Assembly (NCBI GenBank): GCA_050011775.1
Contig: JBEKIL010000001.1
Location: forward strand, 248,001-312,000
Origin: CAVZMI01 sp050011775
GTDB taxonomy: Bacteria > Bacteroidota > Ignavibacteria > UBA10030 > CAVZMI01
DNA: 64,000 bases
Reading direction: 5' to 3'
Positions 9,012 to 18,253 of this stretch are shown piece after piece (within the stretch, counting starts at the first letter, position 1; each line of letters opens with the position of its first letter). The position numbers were made by a program, and so were the translations under genes. The notes beneath the pieces are model-generated. The model was not told the origin of the DNA. It made no database searches and saw only the letters and a program-made list of their open reading frames with translations.

Positions 9012-11911
9012 CAACGGATGTACACCATTTTCCGGACCAGGGTTTTTCCTCCCGATGAGAGGCTGCAAAAATACACGCCGCTGGCAAGTGATTTCGTTCG
9101 TGGAAATACTACGTCGTATGATCCGGGCGACTGAACATAATCAACGAGCGTCTCGACCTCGCGGCCAAGAAGGTCAAAGATTTTAAGTGTCACAATTCCC
9201 TGATGTTCAATTGTATAATGGATTGTCGTGCCCCCGTTAAATGGATTCGGATAATTCTGATTGAGCACAAATCGATAAGGTTCGAGCTCTCTGGCATAAT
9301 TCGTGTCGCGGATGAGTTCCCACTGTTGTCTCGCGCGTTGTGCCGCGTCCTTGAGGGCGGTGAGATTGTTTGCGGCAAGGAATGCAAAGGGAACGACAAG
9401 AGAATCGGACTGAGCCAGAGTACGCGGTCCGAGTCCGATCACCATGGAAATATCCGACGGACCTGCGCTTGTTTGCGATATGCCGTTGCTCAGGGCATCC
9501 CATTTTTCCGATTTTGTAAATCCGTCATAGACTCCCCATGGATTTCCAGCTGCGGCATTATCTATAGCATGAAAAACAAGCGGATCCGGGCTGAGCATGA
9601 CGACTCCGGTATATGCGGCAGTACTTCCACTCGTTGTGTCGTATACGTATGCCAGGCGCAGGTTGGTGTCGAGCGCGGTTATATTATCGTCGATCGCACC
9701 AATGTCCCAGTCCAGAAATAATCCTGCACAAAAATTAGTCAGTGCATTTGATGAAGTATTTATTACATCGTACCTTAATAGTATAAAATCGTCATTAGGC
9801 GGATTGGTGAATTCAAAACTTCCGTATTTTACGCTGATCCCGAGCTTATTTGTCGTTGCATAACCATCACTGAAAATTCCGAATCCCTGCTGATCGGCTA
9901 TTGATCCGGGCTTATTTATAACGAGATTGGAGAGAGCTTCGAAATCCTTATCCTGCAGATTATAATCTTCTGCGCGTGCCGCATCGACAACATGCAAAGT
10001 ATCCGTTCCCGCCATAAAGGCGCCTTCGAAAAGATAATCCATTGTTCCTGTTTGCTGAAACAAAAACCCTGATCCCTGAAAATTTGATGGGTAATCGTTA
10101 TAACCCAGGTTACCCTTGCTTGTGATTGTCATGGTTATCTGGTTGGTGTTCATGTTGAGAAATGTCGGATGGACCAGAAACGATACGGAATTATAATCGG
10201 TGTACGAGCCGTCGGATGTAAGTAGCAGGCATTGAATAACCTGATTTTCCGGAGCGTTATCCCCGATAGTTACAAGAAATGGAACGGGGAGCTGATGTGA
10301 TTGAAGAGTTTCGAATGAACCGATCTGCTGTGAGGGATTTTGTATTGTAATATATGGACTTGATGAACTTGTGCTCATGAGTGTGACAGTAACATTTCCC
10401 GATGGTTGTAAATAGTTAGTGAGAGTTGCATTGATCTGGATTGTCTCCTTAGGATTGAATATACCGTCGTTGTTGCCGGTTCCGGAATCGCCGACGGTGT
10501 AACTTGTCATCCGGATTGCAGGGGATTGCACAGTGAGTGCCCTGTATGCATTCACACGGCCGTACCCAAGCTGATTCTCATACCCGGGATTACTGCTGTT
10601 GATGTTATCGGCTGAAATACGGACCTGTTGACCTACCTGCAAAGGCGTAAGAGACTTGTTGTGTGATTTCACGAGTGCCGCAATACCAGACACGATTGGT
10701 GTCGACATTGATGTTCCACTAGCTAAGCCAAAACTTTCATTGGGAAGCGTACTGATCACATCCTCACCGGGAGCCGAAACTGCGACCGTATATCCATAAT
10801 TTGAGAAATACGATTTCTGATCAGTCTGTCCTGTTGCTGCGACAGAAAGTACGTTATCATATGAAGCCGGATATTCCACAGCGATATCGATATCATTATT
10901 GTTATTCCCGGCTGCTGCAACAACGAGAGCACCTTTCTGTATTGCATACGTGATGGCATCATAGATTACCTGAGAAAATCCCGCACCGCTCCAGCTACAG
11001 TTAATGATCGCTGCACCACGATCGGCAGCGTACACAATTCCTTTATCGCCGTACCAGACTTCGTTCGAGTTTGGATCATCGGGTCCATTTTTAATAGCCA
11101 TCAATTTACAATGCGGCGCAACACTGGCAACACCATAATTGTTGTTTGTGATGGCCGCAGCAATACCGGCGAGAAATGTTCCGTGCCAATTTCCCGGACT
11201 CGGATCGTTATCAGGGTGATAAAAATCCCACCCAATCCAATCGTCGATATATCCGTCGTCATCATCGTCTATGCCGTTAAATCGTTTATCGTTTCCCAGG
11301 GCGTCGAGTCCGGTTTCACCCGGATTATTCCAGATATTAGCTTTCAGGTCGGGTTGATAATCGATATCAATTCCGGTATCGACAATTGCAATGATAACAG
11401 TTGAATCGCCCTGTGTGATATCCCATGCCGCCTCGGCCTGAATCTTAGGAAGATGCCACTGGAGCGGATATAATGGATCATTTGCTGTGCTATCGATTTT
11501 ATAGCGGAACCGGGGTTCTGCGAACTCCACGTCTTCGGCACGCATCAATAACTTTGCTATGGCGACAGCATCGCTGGGGCCGGAATAATGGACTTCATAG
11601 TATTTCGAGAGATCGATTAAGGACGTATCTTCAGGAGGAGAAGTATGGCCGATAAACACCGGCTCAAGTCGTGGTGCAACAAGAATCGATAGTACAGCAT
11701 CGAGTGAAGGAATTCCGCTCCGTCCTTTGTGAAGAACAGCCGGCCGTGCAGCACCGAGTTTGATAATAACTTCACCCTGTACATACGTATCCGGCGCGAT
11801 GTGTTCGAGACGGGATAACGATTTGGTCTTTTTCTGCACCGACCGATTTGCCGGCCATAAAGGAGAAGCGAAGAAAAAAATAACAATGCACCAGACAAGA
11901 CAACGTTTCAT
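9011..11911 (-). CDS. Secreted subtilisin-like (S8) protease with type IX sorting tail
   Basis: This is a 966-residue secreted serine protease. A signal peptide (MKRCLVWCIVIFFFASPLWPA) is followed by a propeptide-like region, then the S8 domain with the complete triad D178 (VDTGIDIDY), H243 (NWHGTFLAG) and S401 (SGTSMSTP). A beta-rich region follows, then a C-terminal type IX secretion sorting domain with YPNPFNGGTTIHY, FDLLGREV and ASGVYFCSL. It should cross the outer membrane by the Por system and be released or anchored on the surface. The start chosen is the ATG at 11911, giving a clean signal peptide; a GTG at 11926 is possible. It lies 18 nt downstream of the CHAT gene and overlaps the VWA gene by 1 nt. 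Confidence 0.93.
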   Translation of the reverse strand: MKRCLVWCIVIFFFASPLWPANRSVQKKTKSLSRLEHIAPDTYVQGEVIIKLGAARPAVLHKGRSGIPSLDAVLSILVAPRLEPVFIGHTSPPEDTSLIDLSKYYEVHYSGPSDAVAIAKLLMRAEDVEFAEPRFRYKIDSTANDPLYPLQWHLPKIQAEAAWDITQGDSTVIIAIVDTGIDIDYQPDLKANIWNNPGETGLDALGNDKRFNGIDDDDDGYIDDWIGWDFYHPDNDPSPGNWHGTFLAGIAAAITNNNYGVASVAPHCKLMAIKNGPDDPNSNEVWYGDKGIVYAADRGAAIINCSWSGAGFSQVIYDAITYAIQKGALVVAAAGNNNNDIDIAVEYPASYDNVLSVAATGQTDQKSYFSNYGYTVAVSAPGEDVISTLPNESFGLASGTSMSTPIVSGIAALVKSHNKSLTPLQVGQQVRISADNINSSNPGYENQLGYGRVNAYRALTVQSPAIRMTSYTVGDSGTGNNDGIFNPKETIQINATLTNYLQPSGNVTVTLMSTSSSSPYITIQNPSQQIGSFETLQSHQLPVPFLVTIGDNAPENQVIQCLLLTSDGSYTDYNSVSFLVHPTFLNMNTNQITMTITSKGNLGYNDYPSNFQGSGFLFQQTGTMDYLFEGAFMAGTDTLHVVDAARAEDYNLQDKDFEALSNLVINKPGSIADQQGFGIFSDGYATTNKLGISVKYGSFEFTNPPNDDFILLRYDVINTSSNALTNFCAGLFLDWDIGAIDDNITALDTNLRLAYVYDTTSGSTAAYTGVVMLSPDPLVFHAIDNAAAGNPWGVYDGFTKSEKWDALSNGISQTSAGPSDISMVIGLGPRTLAQSDSLVVPFAFLAANNLTALKDAAQRARQQWELIRDTNYARELEPYRFVLNQNYPNPFNGGTTIHYTIEHQGIVTLKIFDLLGREVETLVDYVQSPGSYDVVFPRTKSLASGVYFCSLSSGGKTLVRKMVYIR

Positions 11912-11929
11912 AAATTTCCTTATCACAAT

Positions 11930-14584
11930 TTAGATTCCATAATAAAAGAATGGTGCCCATTGATGGGGCGGCCGGAAGATCGGCATCGCAATCATTTCCC
12001 GCTGCGCCTGAAGATATGCGGATTCCGGACTCATGTGATTTGCCAGCGAGCTATAAAATTGCTCATCGAATGCACGGACAGCACCTCGTTCCGGCTGCCA
12101 GAACGTCCCGATGACGGCTCGAGTTCCGTTCAATAATAATAAAGCCATATGAAATTGATTCACACTTTCAATGCTTGGCCCAACATTCATTATGATAATA
12201 CATGGATAGTTATAAAGGGCATGAAGTGAACCCAATGGAACGTCCACCGATCCATTAGGAGTTTTTCCGTCGGCAAGCGATATGTAAGAATTTCGTGTAT
12301 GAATACCATCGTAAAGGAAATCAGTTGCGATGTGAAGAACATCACCATTAGAACCGAAAAGATTTTCACGTGTCGCATCGGGACCGAGAAATAATTTTGC
12401 CTCCTTAAAAAATGTTTTTATATCTCGCAGGACGTAATCGACCTCCCAGTTTGTTACACTAGGATTTCCCACGGCGACCATGTCATTCAGCATACGCTTC
12501 TGGTTTGATTGAAAGAGCGCCGCAGAAGCAAATGGTAAATATCTAATGAGTTGATGCTCGGCTACATATTCTCCTTTTGTAATAGTACCGGGACTTATCA
12601 GTGCATGAAAAGGAATATCAGAGAGTTCGGGCGGGGGAACGATCACCAAACCGGATTGACGAATATCGGGTACCTGGATTGAACCGAGCAGCTCGTTATA
12701 AAGCATCTTTGCGTAAGTATGCATCCGAAAATATTTATCATCAATGTTACCGATATCAGGGCGTTCATGAGGCGCCGCCGGTGCAAAAAGAATCCGCCGA
12801 AGCTCATCGGCATGTTGAAGAATCGACGGATAACTAGTCGGAATACGCACCAGTGAAAATGAAGTGCGCGTCACAACAGCGCAATAAAGCTGTATTTCTG
12901 CAGGGATATATTCTAGAAGGATCATTCCCGGCGGGATTTGTGCTTGAATATCTTCAACACGGATATTTTTTATACGGAAGAAGAATGACGAATTTGGTTC
13001 TTCTTTTTCGATCGCCTGGATTGCATTCTCCCGTTCTGCAGATTTGTCCTTAATAACGCCTGCAAGTCGGGTACATTTTGCTTCATCCCGCTGCTCATCG
13101 GGTTTGCCGATTTCGATTGTTCGCTCGCGCTTGAGAGCCGCCAGCTCTCCCGATAATATCCGAAAACTCTTGAATTGTTTTGTTAGAGTTTCCAGATGAG
13201 GTTTCGGGTCAAGCGATTGAATGGTCGCGATACATTGAGCGAGAAGGCCGCGCTCATGATAAATAAACGCTTCTCGGGATCGGTTTAACTCTATGAGGGT
13301 CCGTGAGAGATCGTCTGCAATAGAGAACGTCATGTGATCATGAGTCCATACAAGTCCCGAACACAGATTAATTTCACAGGATTGTGTGAGTGCTTGTTCA
13401 TACGCGTCGAGTGCCTTGCGATAAATTTCGACAGCTGCAGTGAGGTTTCCATTTTCTTCGGTCGCTTTACCGAGGTGTTGAAGCGCCCGTGCCATTCCTG
13501 CGGGATATTCAAGTGCGGAGAAGAGTTCTGCAGCCTGACGGTATGATTCGAGAGATTGCTGATGTGAAGTGAATCGTTCAATGTCACCACGGTGAAGCAG
13601 CAAACATGCTTCGGCAATCCGATCATTATTCTGGCGGGCGATATTAAGGGCATCGGCACACAGGTTCAGCGCATCTCCCGAGCGGCGGAGAAGATAATTC
13701 ACTTCAGCGGCATGCAGCATTGCGCGGATTTGAACAGTGTATACTACGAGTTCGTTTAATGCAATTGCATGAGAAAAAGCGTTGGCTGCATGAATATAAT
13801 CGTTGATGCCAAGATATGCGATTCCTTCATTTAGATACCAGCGATGTGTCGCATTTGTCTCTTTAGCCAGCACCTGAGGCTGAATCAAAGCCAACAGTTG
13901 AAGCGCATCAATGAATTGTTTTTGGTCAAGTGCCACCTCACAAAGCGAAAGAGCGGCATCGAGATCGTCATCGGGTTTATTGATGGATTGTGCTGTCGTT
14001 CGTGCCTTTGAAAAATATTCGATTGCCTGACGATACAATCCGGTTGAACAATGTAATCGGCCCAGGGTATTATATCCCACAATTGCACCCGGCTTTTCGC
14101 CGAACATTTCATTGATAACGAGACTCTGTTTTGCCACTGCGATTGCCTGATCTGTCTGACCGAGCTCGGAATGGACCTCGGCGATCATTACAAGAGTGGC
14201 TGACTGCCGGCCGTGATCCCCCGCGTTCTGTGCAAGTCCGGATGCACGGGTAAATTGTTCGATTGCCTGTTGGAAATTTCCTGCGTTGTGTTCCATCGCT
14301 CCGATTGCGACGAAGACATCGGATGCTCGTACGGGTTCATTGTTGGATTCAAAGAGTTCTGCGGCCTGTCTATACAGTTCGTCGGCTTCCCGGTAATGGA
14401 ATTCCTTTTCCTGTGCGGCCGCTTGACTGAAAAGTGTTTCGGCACGGCGGATTTCGTCGGTGTTATGCCGGCCGCAAGTCAACGATATGAATACCGATGC
14501 TGCGAGGACAATAATCACAATAAACCGGTTGAAGAACACACTATTCCCTGTGCAATTGTGAATACGAACGCCGAAGATGGCCAT
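11930..14584 (-). CDS. TPR-repeat protein with C-terminal degenerate CHAT domain
   Basis: This protein of about 884 residues has an N-terminal hydrophobic segment ending in LTCGRH (membrane anchor or poor lipobox), roughly ten TPR-like helical repeats over residues 40-430, a coiled linker, and a CHAT (caspase-HetF-associated) domain over the last 300. In active CHAT proteases the His lies in an ATHG motif and the Cys in an LSACETG motif; here the corresponding segments are HIATDF (Asp near residue 755) and IIIMNVGPS (Val near 801), so both catalytic residues are missing while the fold motifs GTFWQ and HQWAPFFYYG remain. The likely role is a periplasmic scaffold or sensor. The ATG at 14584 is preferred (GAAGGTGGA just before); a TTG at 14629 is the alternative. 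Confidence 0.82.
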   Translation of the reverse strand: MAIFGVRIHNCTGNSVFFNRFIVIIVLAASVFISLTCGRHNTDEIRRAETLFSQAAAQEKEFHYREADELYRQAAELFESNNEPVRASDVFVAIGAMEHNAGNFQQAIEQFTRASGLAQNAGDHGRQSATLVMIAEVHSELGQTDQAIAVAKQSLVINEMFGEKPGAIVGYNTLGRLHCSTGLYRQAIEYFSKARTTAQSINKPDDDLDAALSLCEVALDQKQFIDALQLLALIQPQVLAKETNATHRWYLNEGIAYLGINDYIHAANAFSHAIALNELVVYTVQIRAMLHAAEVNYLLRRSGDALNLCADALNIARQNNDRIAEACLLLHRGDIERFTSHQQSLESYRQAAELFSALEYPAGMARALQHLGKATEENGNLTAAVEIYRKALDAYEQALTQSCEINLCSGLVWTHDHMTFSIADDLSRTLIELNRSREAFIYHERGLLAQCIATIQSLDPKPHLETLTKQFKSFRILSGELAALKRERTIEIGKPDEQRDEAKCTRLAGVIKDKSAERENAIQAIEKEEPNSSFFFRIKNIRVEDIQAQIPPGMILLEYIPAEIQLYCAVVTRTSFSLVRIPTSYPSILQHADELRRILFAPAAPHERPDIGNIDDKYFRMHTYAKMLYNELLGSIQVPDIRQSGLVIVPPPELSDIPFHALISPGTITKGEYVAEHQLIRYLPFASAALFQSNQKRMLNDMVAVGNPSVTNWEVDYVLRDIKTFFKEAKLFLGPDATRENLFGSNGDVLHIATDFLYDGIHTRNSYISLADGKTPNGSVDVPLGSLHALYNYPCIIIMNVGPSIESVNQFHMALLLLNGTRAVIGTFWQPERGAVRAFDEQFYSSLANHMSPESAYLQAQREMIAMPIFRPPHQWAPFFYYGI

Positions 14585-14632
14585 TCCACCTTCGGCGTTT
14601 AATATAGAGAAGATTTCGGGGAATCTCAATTG

Positions 14633-15538
14633 TTATAAACCAACTCCAATTCCGATACTCCCTACAGGTATCTTTCCGAGACTGTAATCGGCATTGATTT
14701 TGAAGAAAAGAAAATTAACGTTCGCACCGACTGTCAACCGGAATGTATTTGCCCCCGTGAAATCGGCTGTAATCTTTTGCGCCTGATGTGTCACCGGATT
14801 TTCATAATTGTATGAAAGATCCATCGTACATCGTTCATATGCCAGGCCGCCGTAGATTGTGATGAGTAGGATTTTTTTACTAGCCTGAATTCCGAGAGAA
14901 AAAGCCGATGCATCGAAATTATCGCCAACCGTCAGACTTTGATACGTAATCTGTGCCGCGAGATGCAGCGGTATTAATGAAATATATTGGCTCAGGCTGT
15001 GTTGGACTCCGAATCCCCAGAACGATACCTTCCCCACGTCCGACATATTTTGTGCCGGCAGGTAGCGGATCATTACCTGTGTTCCCATGTAGTTTCCGAC
15101 AGATGCCTGAGGGACGAAAAGGGGAACAAGTTTCACGTTACCGAACGCCGCCGCACCACTCAGGTACTTGTTTGGTGCACCGGAAGGGATCGTACCCGGG
15201 ATATCCGATCCGTTTCCACCGAGAACCGTGGCTGTCGTCGACGTCTGTCCATTGTACGGGGATACGGTGTTGAATGTCTGCATGTCGGATGTAATAAATG
15301 TACAGATAATTTTTATGCCGCCATAGATATCGAGATCTCCTTCCGTATCGGCCGATTGGTATAATCCGGAATTGAGATTTGCGCCGAATGCATCGACAAG
15401 CGGCTGGACGTAACCTTTTGCGTAGTCGAGAGGTGAAAAGTGTAATCTTTCATCGATCGACTGTGCGATCATAGACGGCGCAATGATGATGGTGATTATT
15501 ACAAAGGAAGCAAAATAGAGAAAAGCGGATTTTTTCAT
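14633..15538 (-). CDS. Outer-membrane barrel protein, DUF6588-like
   Basis: This 301-residue protein has a Sec signal peptide (SAFLYFASFVIITIIIAP, cleavage near IAQS). The mature N-terminus LDYAKGYVQPLVDAFGANLN and SGLYQSA match the DUF6588 pattern of Bacteroidota proteins, followed by repeated amphipathic beta strands and a final strand ending GSIGIGVGL. It is predicted to sit in the outer membrane as a barrel; transport or structural function is unknown. It is the first gene of the minus-strand operon that continues into the TPR-CHAT, subtilisin and VWA genes. The GGAGGAACCATG context (minus strand) gives a strong ribosome site for the ATG at 15538. Confidence 0.72.
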   Translation of the reverse strand: MKKSAFLYFASFVIITIIIAPSMIAQSIDERLHFSPLDYAKGYVQPLVDAFGANLNSGLYQSADTEGDLDIYGGIKIICTFITSDMQTFNTVSPYNGQTSTTATVLGGNGSDIPGTIPSGAPNKYLSGAAAFGNVKLVPLFVPQASVGNYMGTQVMIRYLPAQNMSDVGKVSFWGFGVQHSLSQYISLIPLHLAAQITYQSLTVGDNFDASAFSLGIQASKKILLITIYGGLAYERCTMDLSYNYENPVTHQAQKITADFTGANTFRLTVGANVNFLFFKINADYSLGKIPVGSIGIGVGL

Positions 15539-15600
15539 GGTTCCTCCGGGGTGTGATGAATACTGGAAAATATGAATTCATATGATGAGAAACAACCGTG

Positions 15601-15629
15601 TTGCTTCTCCTGCACTTTCTTTGTATATT
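15601..15629 (+). promoter_or_regulatory. Candidate lon promoter
   Basis: TTGCTT (15601-15606) and TATATT (15624-15629) are separated by exactly 17 nt, about 105 nt upstream of the lon ATG, in the divergent gap between lon and the minus-strand operon. No heat-shock operator such as a CIRCE element is visible. Confidence 0.45.
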
Positions 15630-15732
15630 TTTGCAAGAAAAACATTAAATTTTCAGATCCAGTACTATTCTTTTCGGGCGTTGATGATACCGTCGGATGG
15701 CGGTCGCATAGCCCGCTTTTCATTTTTATCAT

Positions 15733-18144
15733 ATGAATCAAGAAAAAGTGATCGTCCCCGAACAATCGGTGGTATCTCCGGGTGGAGAAATCCCCACAAA
15801 GCTACCGGTTCTTCCGCTTCGCGATGTAGTTATTTTCCCTACCATGATCTTTCCGGTGCTGGTGGGACGGGAGTCATCCCTTCGTGCAGCGAATGAAGCA
15901 ATAGAACGTGATAAATATATATTTCTCGTCTCACAAAAAAATTCTACCGTCGATGAACCTGGACGGGACGATATTTTCCATGAAGGAACCATTGCCCGTA
16001 TCATCCAGATACTCAAGCTGCCCAACGGATTGCTTAAGGTTTTGGTGGATGGTGTTGTACAGGCTACAGTAAAGAAATTTCTTAAAAATGAAAATTTTCT
16101 GGAAGCCGAACTGGCAATTCCGGAAATCACCTTGACGCTTGATGCGGAGCTCGATGCGCTCGTTCGTCATACTGCCGGACTTTTTTCCGAATATGTGCAT
16201 CTGAACCGGAATATTCCTCCAGAAGTGCTTATCGCATTCGAAAATATTAAGGAACCGCTTCGGAAGATGTACTACGTGGCGGCAAATATTCTTCAAGGAG
16301 TCGAAACAAAACAAAAGATTTTACAGCTCACAGATGCACGCGAGCAGTTCTTTGAGTTGATCAAGATTCTGAATGCTGAAATCGACGTCCTTAAAATCGA
16401 GAAGGAAATCGACGGGAAGGTACACAACAACATTCAGAAGTCGCAGAGAAAATATTTTATTCAGGAACAGATAAGGATTCTTCAAAGTGAACTGGGCGAT
16501 GAAGAAACATCGCCGGAATTCATAAAATTAAAGGAGAGTATTAAGAAATGTAAAATGCCAGCTTATGCCGAGGAAAAAGCGCTTGAAGAACTCGACAAGC
16601 TAACAAAGACCCCGCCGATGTCCCCAGAAGCAACGGTCATCCGAAATTATCTCGATTGGATACTTGCCGTTCCATGGACTGTGCGTACAAAAGACGACCT
16701 GAAGGTCGAGCACGTTCAGCACATTCTTGATGAGGATCATTTCGGACTTGAAAAGCCGAAGAAGCGAATTCTCGAACATATTGCAGTCCTGAATCTTGTT
16801 AAAGAGGTCAAAGGCCAGATACTTTGTTTTGTCGGCCCGCCCGGTGTCGGGAAGACCTCGCTCGGGAAGTCGATTGCACGTGCACTAGGCCGGAAATTTG
16901 TGCGCATCTCACTGGGTGGTGTACGCGATGAAGCCGAAATCCGCGGTCACCGCCGTACCTACATCGGATCGATGCCGGGAAAAATCATTCAATCTATGAA
17001 ACGCGTCGGCGTCGTTAATCCGGTAATGCTGCTTGACGAAGTAGATAAAATGAGCATGGATTTCCGGGGTGATCCGTCGTCGGCACTTCTTGAAGTTCTC
17101 GATCCTGAACAAAACGTCGCGTTTAATGACCACTACCTCGATGTTGATTACGATCTCTCGTCCGTCATATTCATTACAACGGCCAATATAAGATATCAGA
17201 TTCCGCTGCCGCTGCAGGACAGAATGGAAATCATCGAACTTCCAGGTTATCTCGAACATGAGAAGTTTGAAATTGCGAAGCGGCATATTATTCCAAAACA
17301 ATTAGTCGAGCACGGACTCCAGAAAAGCGGAATTAGATTTTCAGATCAGGCAGTAAAAACCATTATTAATTTGTATACACGAGAAGCCGGCGTACGGAAC
17401 CTTGAACGCGAGATTGCCTCGGTCCTCCGCAAAGTGGCAAAGGAGATCGTAACCGAGAATCAGGTCAGAAAAAAGAAAACGCGAACGCTGAAGCATGAAA
17501 TGAGCATCAGCGAAAAGAAAGTAATTGAATATCTTGGTGTTCCAAGATTCAGGAGCCGGAATGCGGTGCAGCAGCGGCGTATCGGTTCGGTGACAGGACT
17601 GGCTTGGACCAGCACTGGGGGCGAAATTCTTAGTGTCGATGTAACTATCATGAGTGGCCCGGAACGGCTGACACTCACCGGTAAACTGGGCGACGTGATG
17701 AAAGAATCGGCACAGGCAGCACTCAGTTATATCCGCTCGAATGTAAGAGCGCTTGGTGTCCCGCGGAATTTCTTCGTGAAAAGAGAAATCCATGTCCACC
17801 TCCCTGAAGGCGCGATACCGAAAGACGGACCGTCGGCAGGTATTACGATGACCATGGCAATTATTTCGGCAGCGGCTAATAAACCAGCCCGGGCCGATGT
17901 TGCAATGACGGGTGAAATCACGCTCCGCGGAAATGTGCTTGCCATCGGTGGATTGAACGAGAAACTTCTCGCAGCACAGCGAAGCGGCATAAAAATAGTG
18001 CTTATTCCTAAGGAGAATGAAAAGGAGCTTGAGGAGATTCCGAAGGAAGTCCGGAAAGGATTGACCATTACTCCGATCGATATGATTTCTGATGCTCTTC
18101 CGTATGTATTCGATACCTGGAAATCCCAGCGGAAACGGAAATAG
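15733..18144 (+). CDS. lon: ATP-dependent Lon protease
   Basis: This 803-residue LonA protease degrades misfolded and regulatory proteins in the cytoplasm. It has the N-terminal substrate-binding domain (LPVLPLRDVVIFPTMIFP), the AAA+ module with Walker A GPPGVGKTS (about 368-376) and Walker B MLLDEVDKM, and the C-terminal protease domain with the Ser-Lys dyad S701 (KDGPSAGITM) and K744 (GGLNEKLLAA), whose 43-residue spacing is the family norm. The ATG at 15733 lacks a strong Shine-Dalgarno sequence but gives the expected N-terminus. The stop codon lies within a short direct repeat (CGGAAATAGGG) followed by a large palindrome. dnaX follows on the same strand. Confidence 0.97.
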   Translation: MNQEKVIVPEQSVVSPGGEIPTKLPVLPLRDVVIFPTMIFPVLVGRESSLRAANEAIERDKYIFLVSQKNSTVDEPGRDDIFHEGTIARIIQILKLPNGLLKVLVDGVVQATVKKFLKNENFLEAELAIPEITLTLDAELDALVRHTAGLFSEYVHLNRNIPPEVLIAFENIKEPLRKMYYVAANILQGVETKQKILQLTDAREQFFELIKILNAEIDVLKIEKEIDGKVHNNIQKSQRKYFIQEQIRILQSELGDEETSPEFIKLKESIKKCKMPAYAEEKALEELDKLTKTPPMSPEATVIRNYLDWILAVPWTVRTKDDLKVEHVQHILDEDHFGLEKPKKRILEHIAVLNLVKEVKGQILCFVGPPGVGKTSLGKSIARALGRKFVRISLGGVRDEAEIRGHRRTYIGSMPGKIIQSMKRVGVVNPVMLLDEVDKMSMDFRGDPSSALLEVLDPEQNVAFNDHYLDVDYDLSSVIFITTANIRYQIPLPLQDRMEIIELPGYLEHEKFEIAKRHIIPKQLVEHGLQKSGIRFSDQAVKTIINLYTREAGVRNLEREIASVLRKVAKEIVTENQVRKKKTRTLKHEMSISEKKVIEYLGVPRFRSRNAVQQRRIGSVTGLAWTSTGGEILSVDVTIMSGPERLTLTGKLGDVMKESAQAALSYIRSNVRALGVPRNFFVKREIHVHLPEGAIPKDGPSAGITMTMAIISAAANKPARADVAMTGEITLRGNVLAIGGLNEKLLAAQRSGIKIVLIPKENEKELEEIPKEVRKGLTITPIDMISDALPYVFDTWKSQRKRK

Positions 18145-18203
18145 GGTACTGTTGGGACGGAAATAGGGCGTTGTGGGGACGTTCCAATGGAACGTCCCCA
18201 CAA
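18136..18203. repeat. Direct repeat plus 33-bp palindrome between lon and dnaX
   Basis: CGGAAATAGGG occurs twice in about 30 bp (the first copy includes the lon stop), followed by TTGTGGGGACGTTCC, an AAT loop and the exact complement (18171-18203). This is a 15-bp perfect stem. No T-run follows, so it is not a classic terminator; it looks like an intergenic palindromic repeat unit that has altered the end of lon. Confidence 0.75.
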
Positions 18204-18253
18204 TTCAACAAGCCATTTGTCATAATGAAAAAAAAATTGTATCATTATCTATT

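Noticed and set aside
6813..15538. A nucleotide-sensing conflict system built from VWA and CHAT
   Set aside because: Signal peptides, a sorting tail and barrels place the products in the envelope, and there is no MoxR or STAND ATPase beside them.
17341..18201. A 286-residue minus-strand ORF over the lon protease domain
   Set aside because: It is fully antisense to the Lon catalytic region and has no motif or ribosome site.
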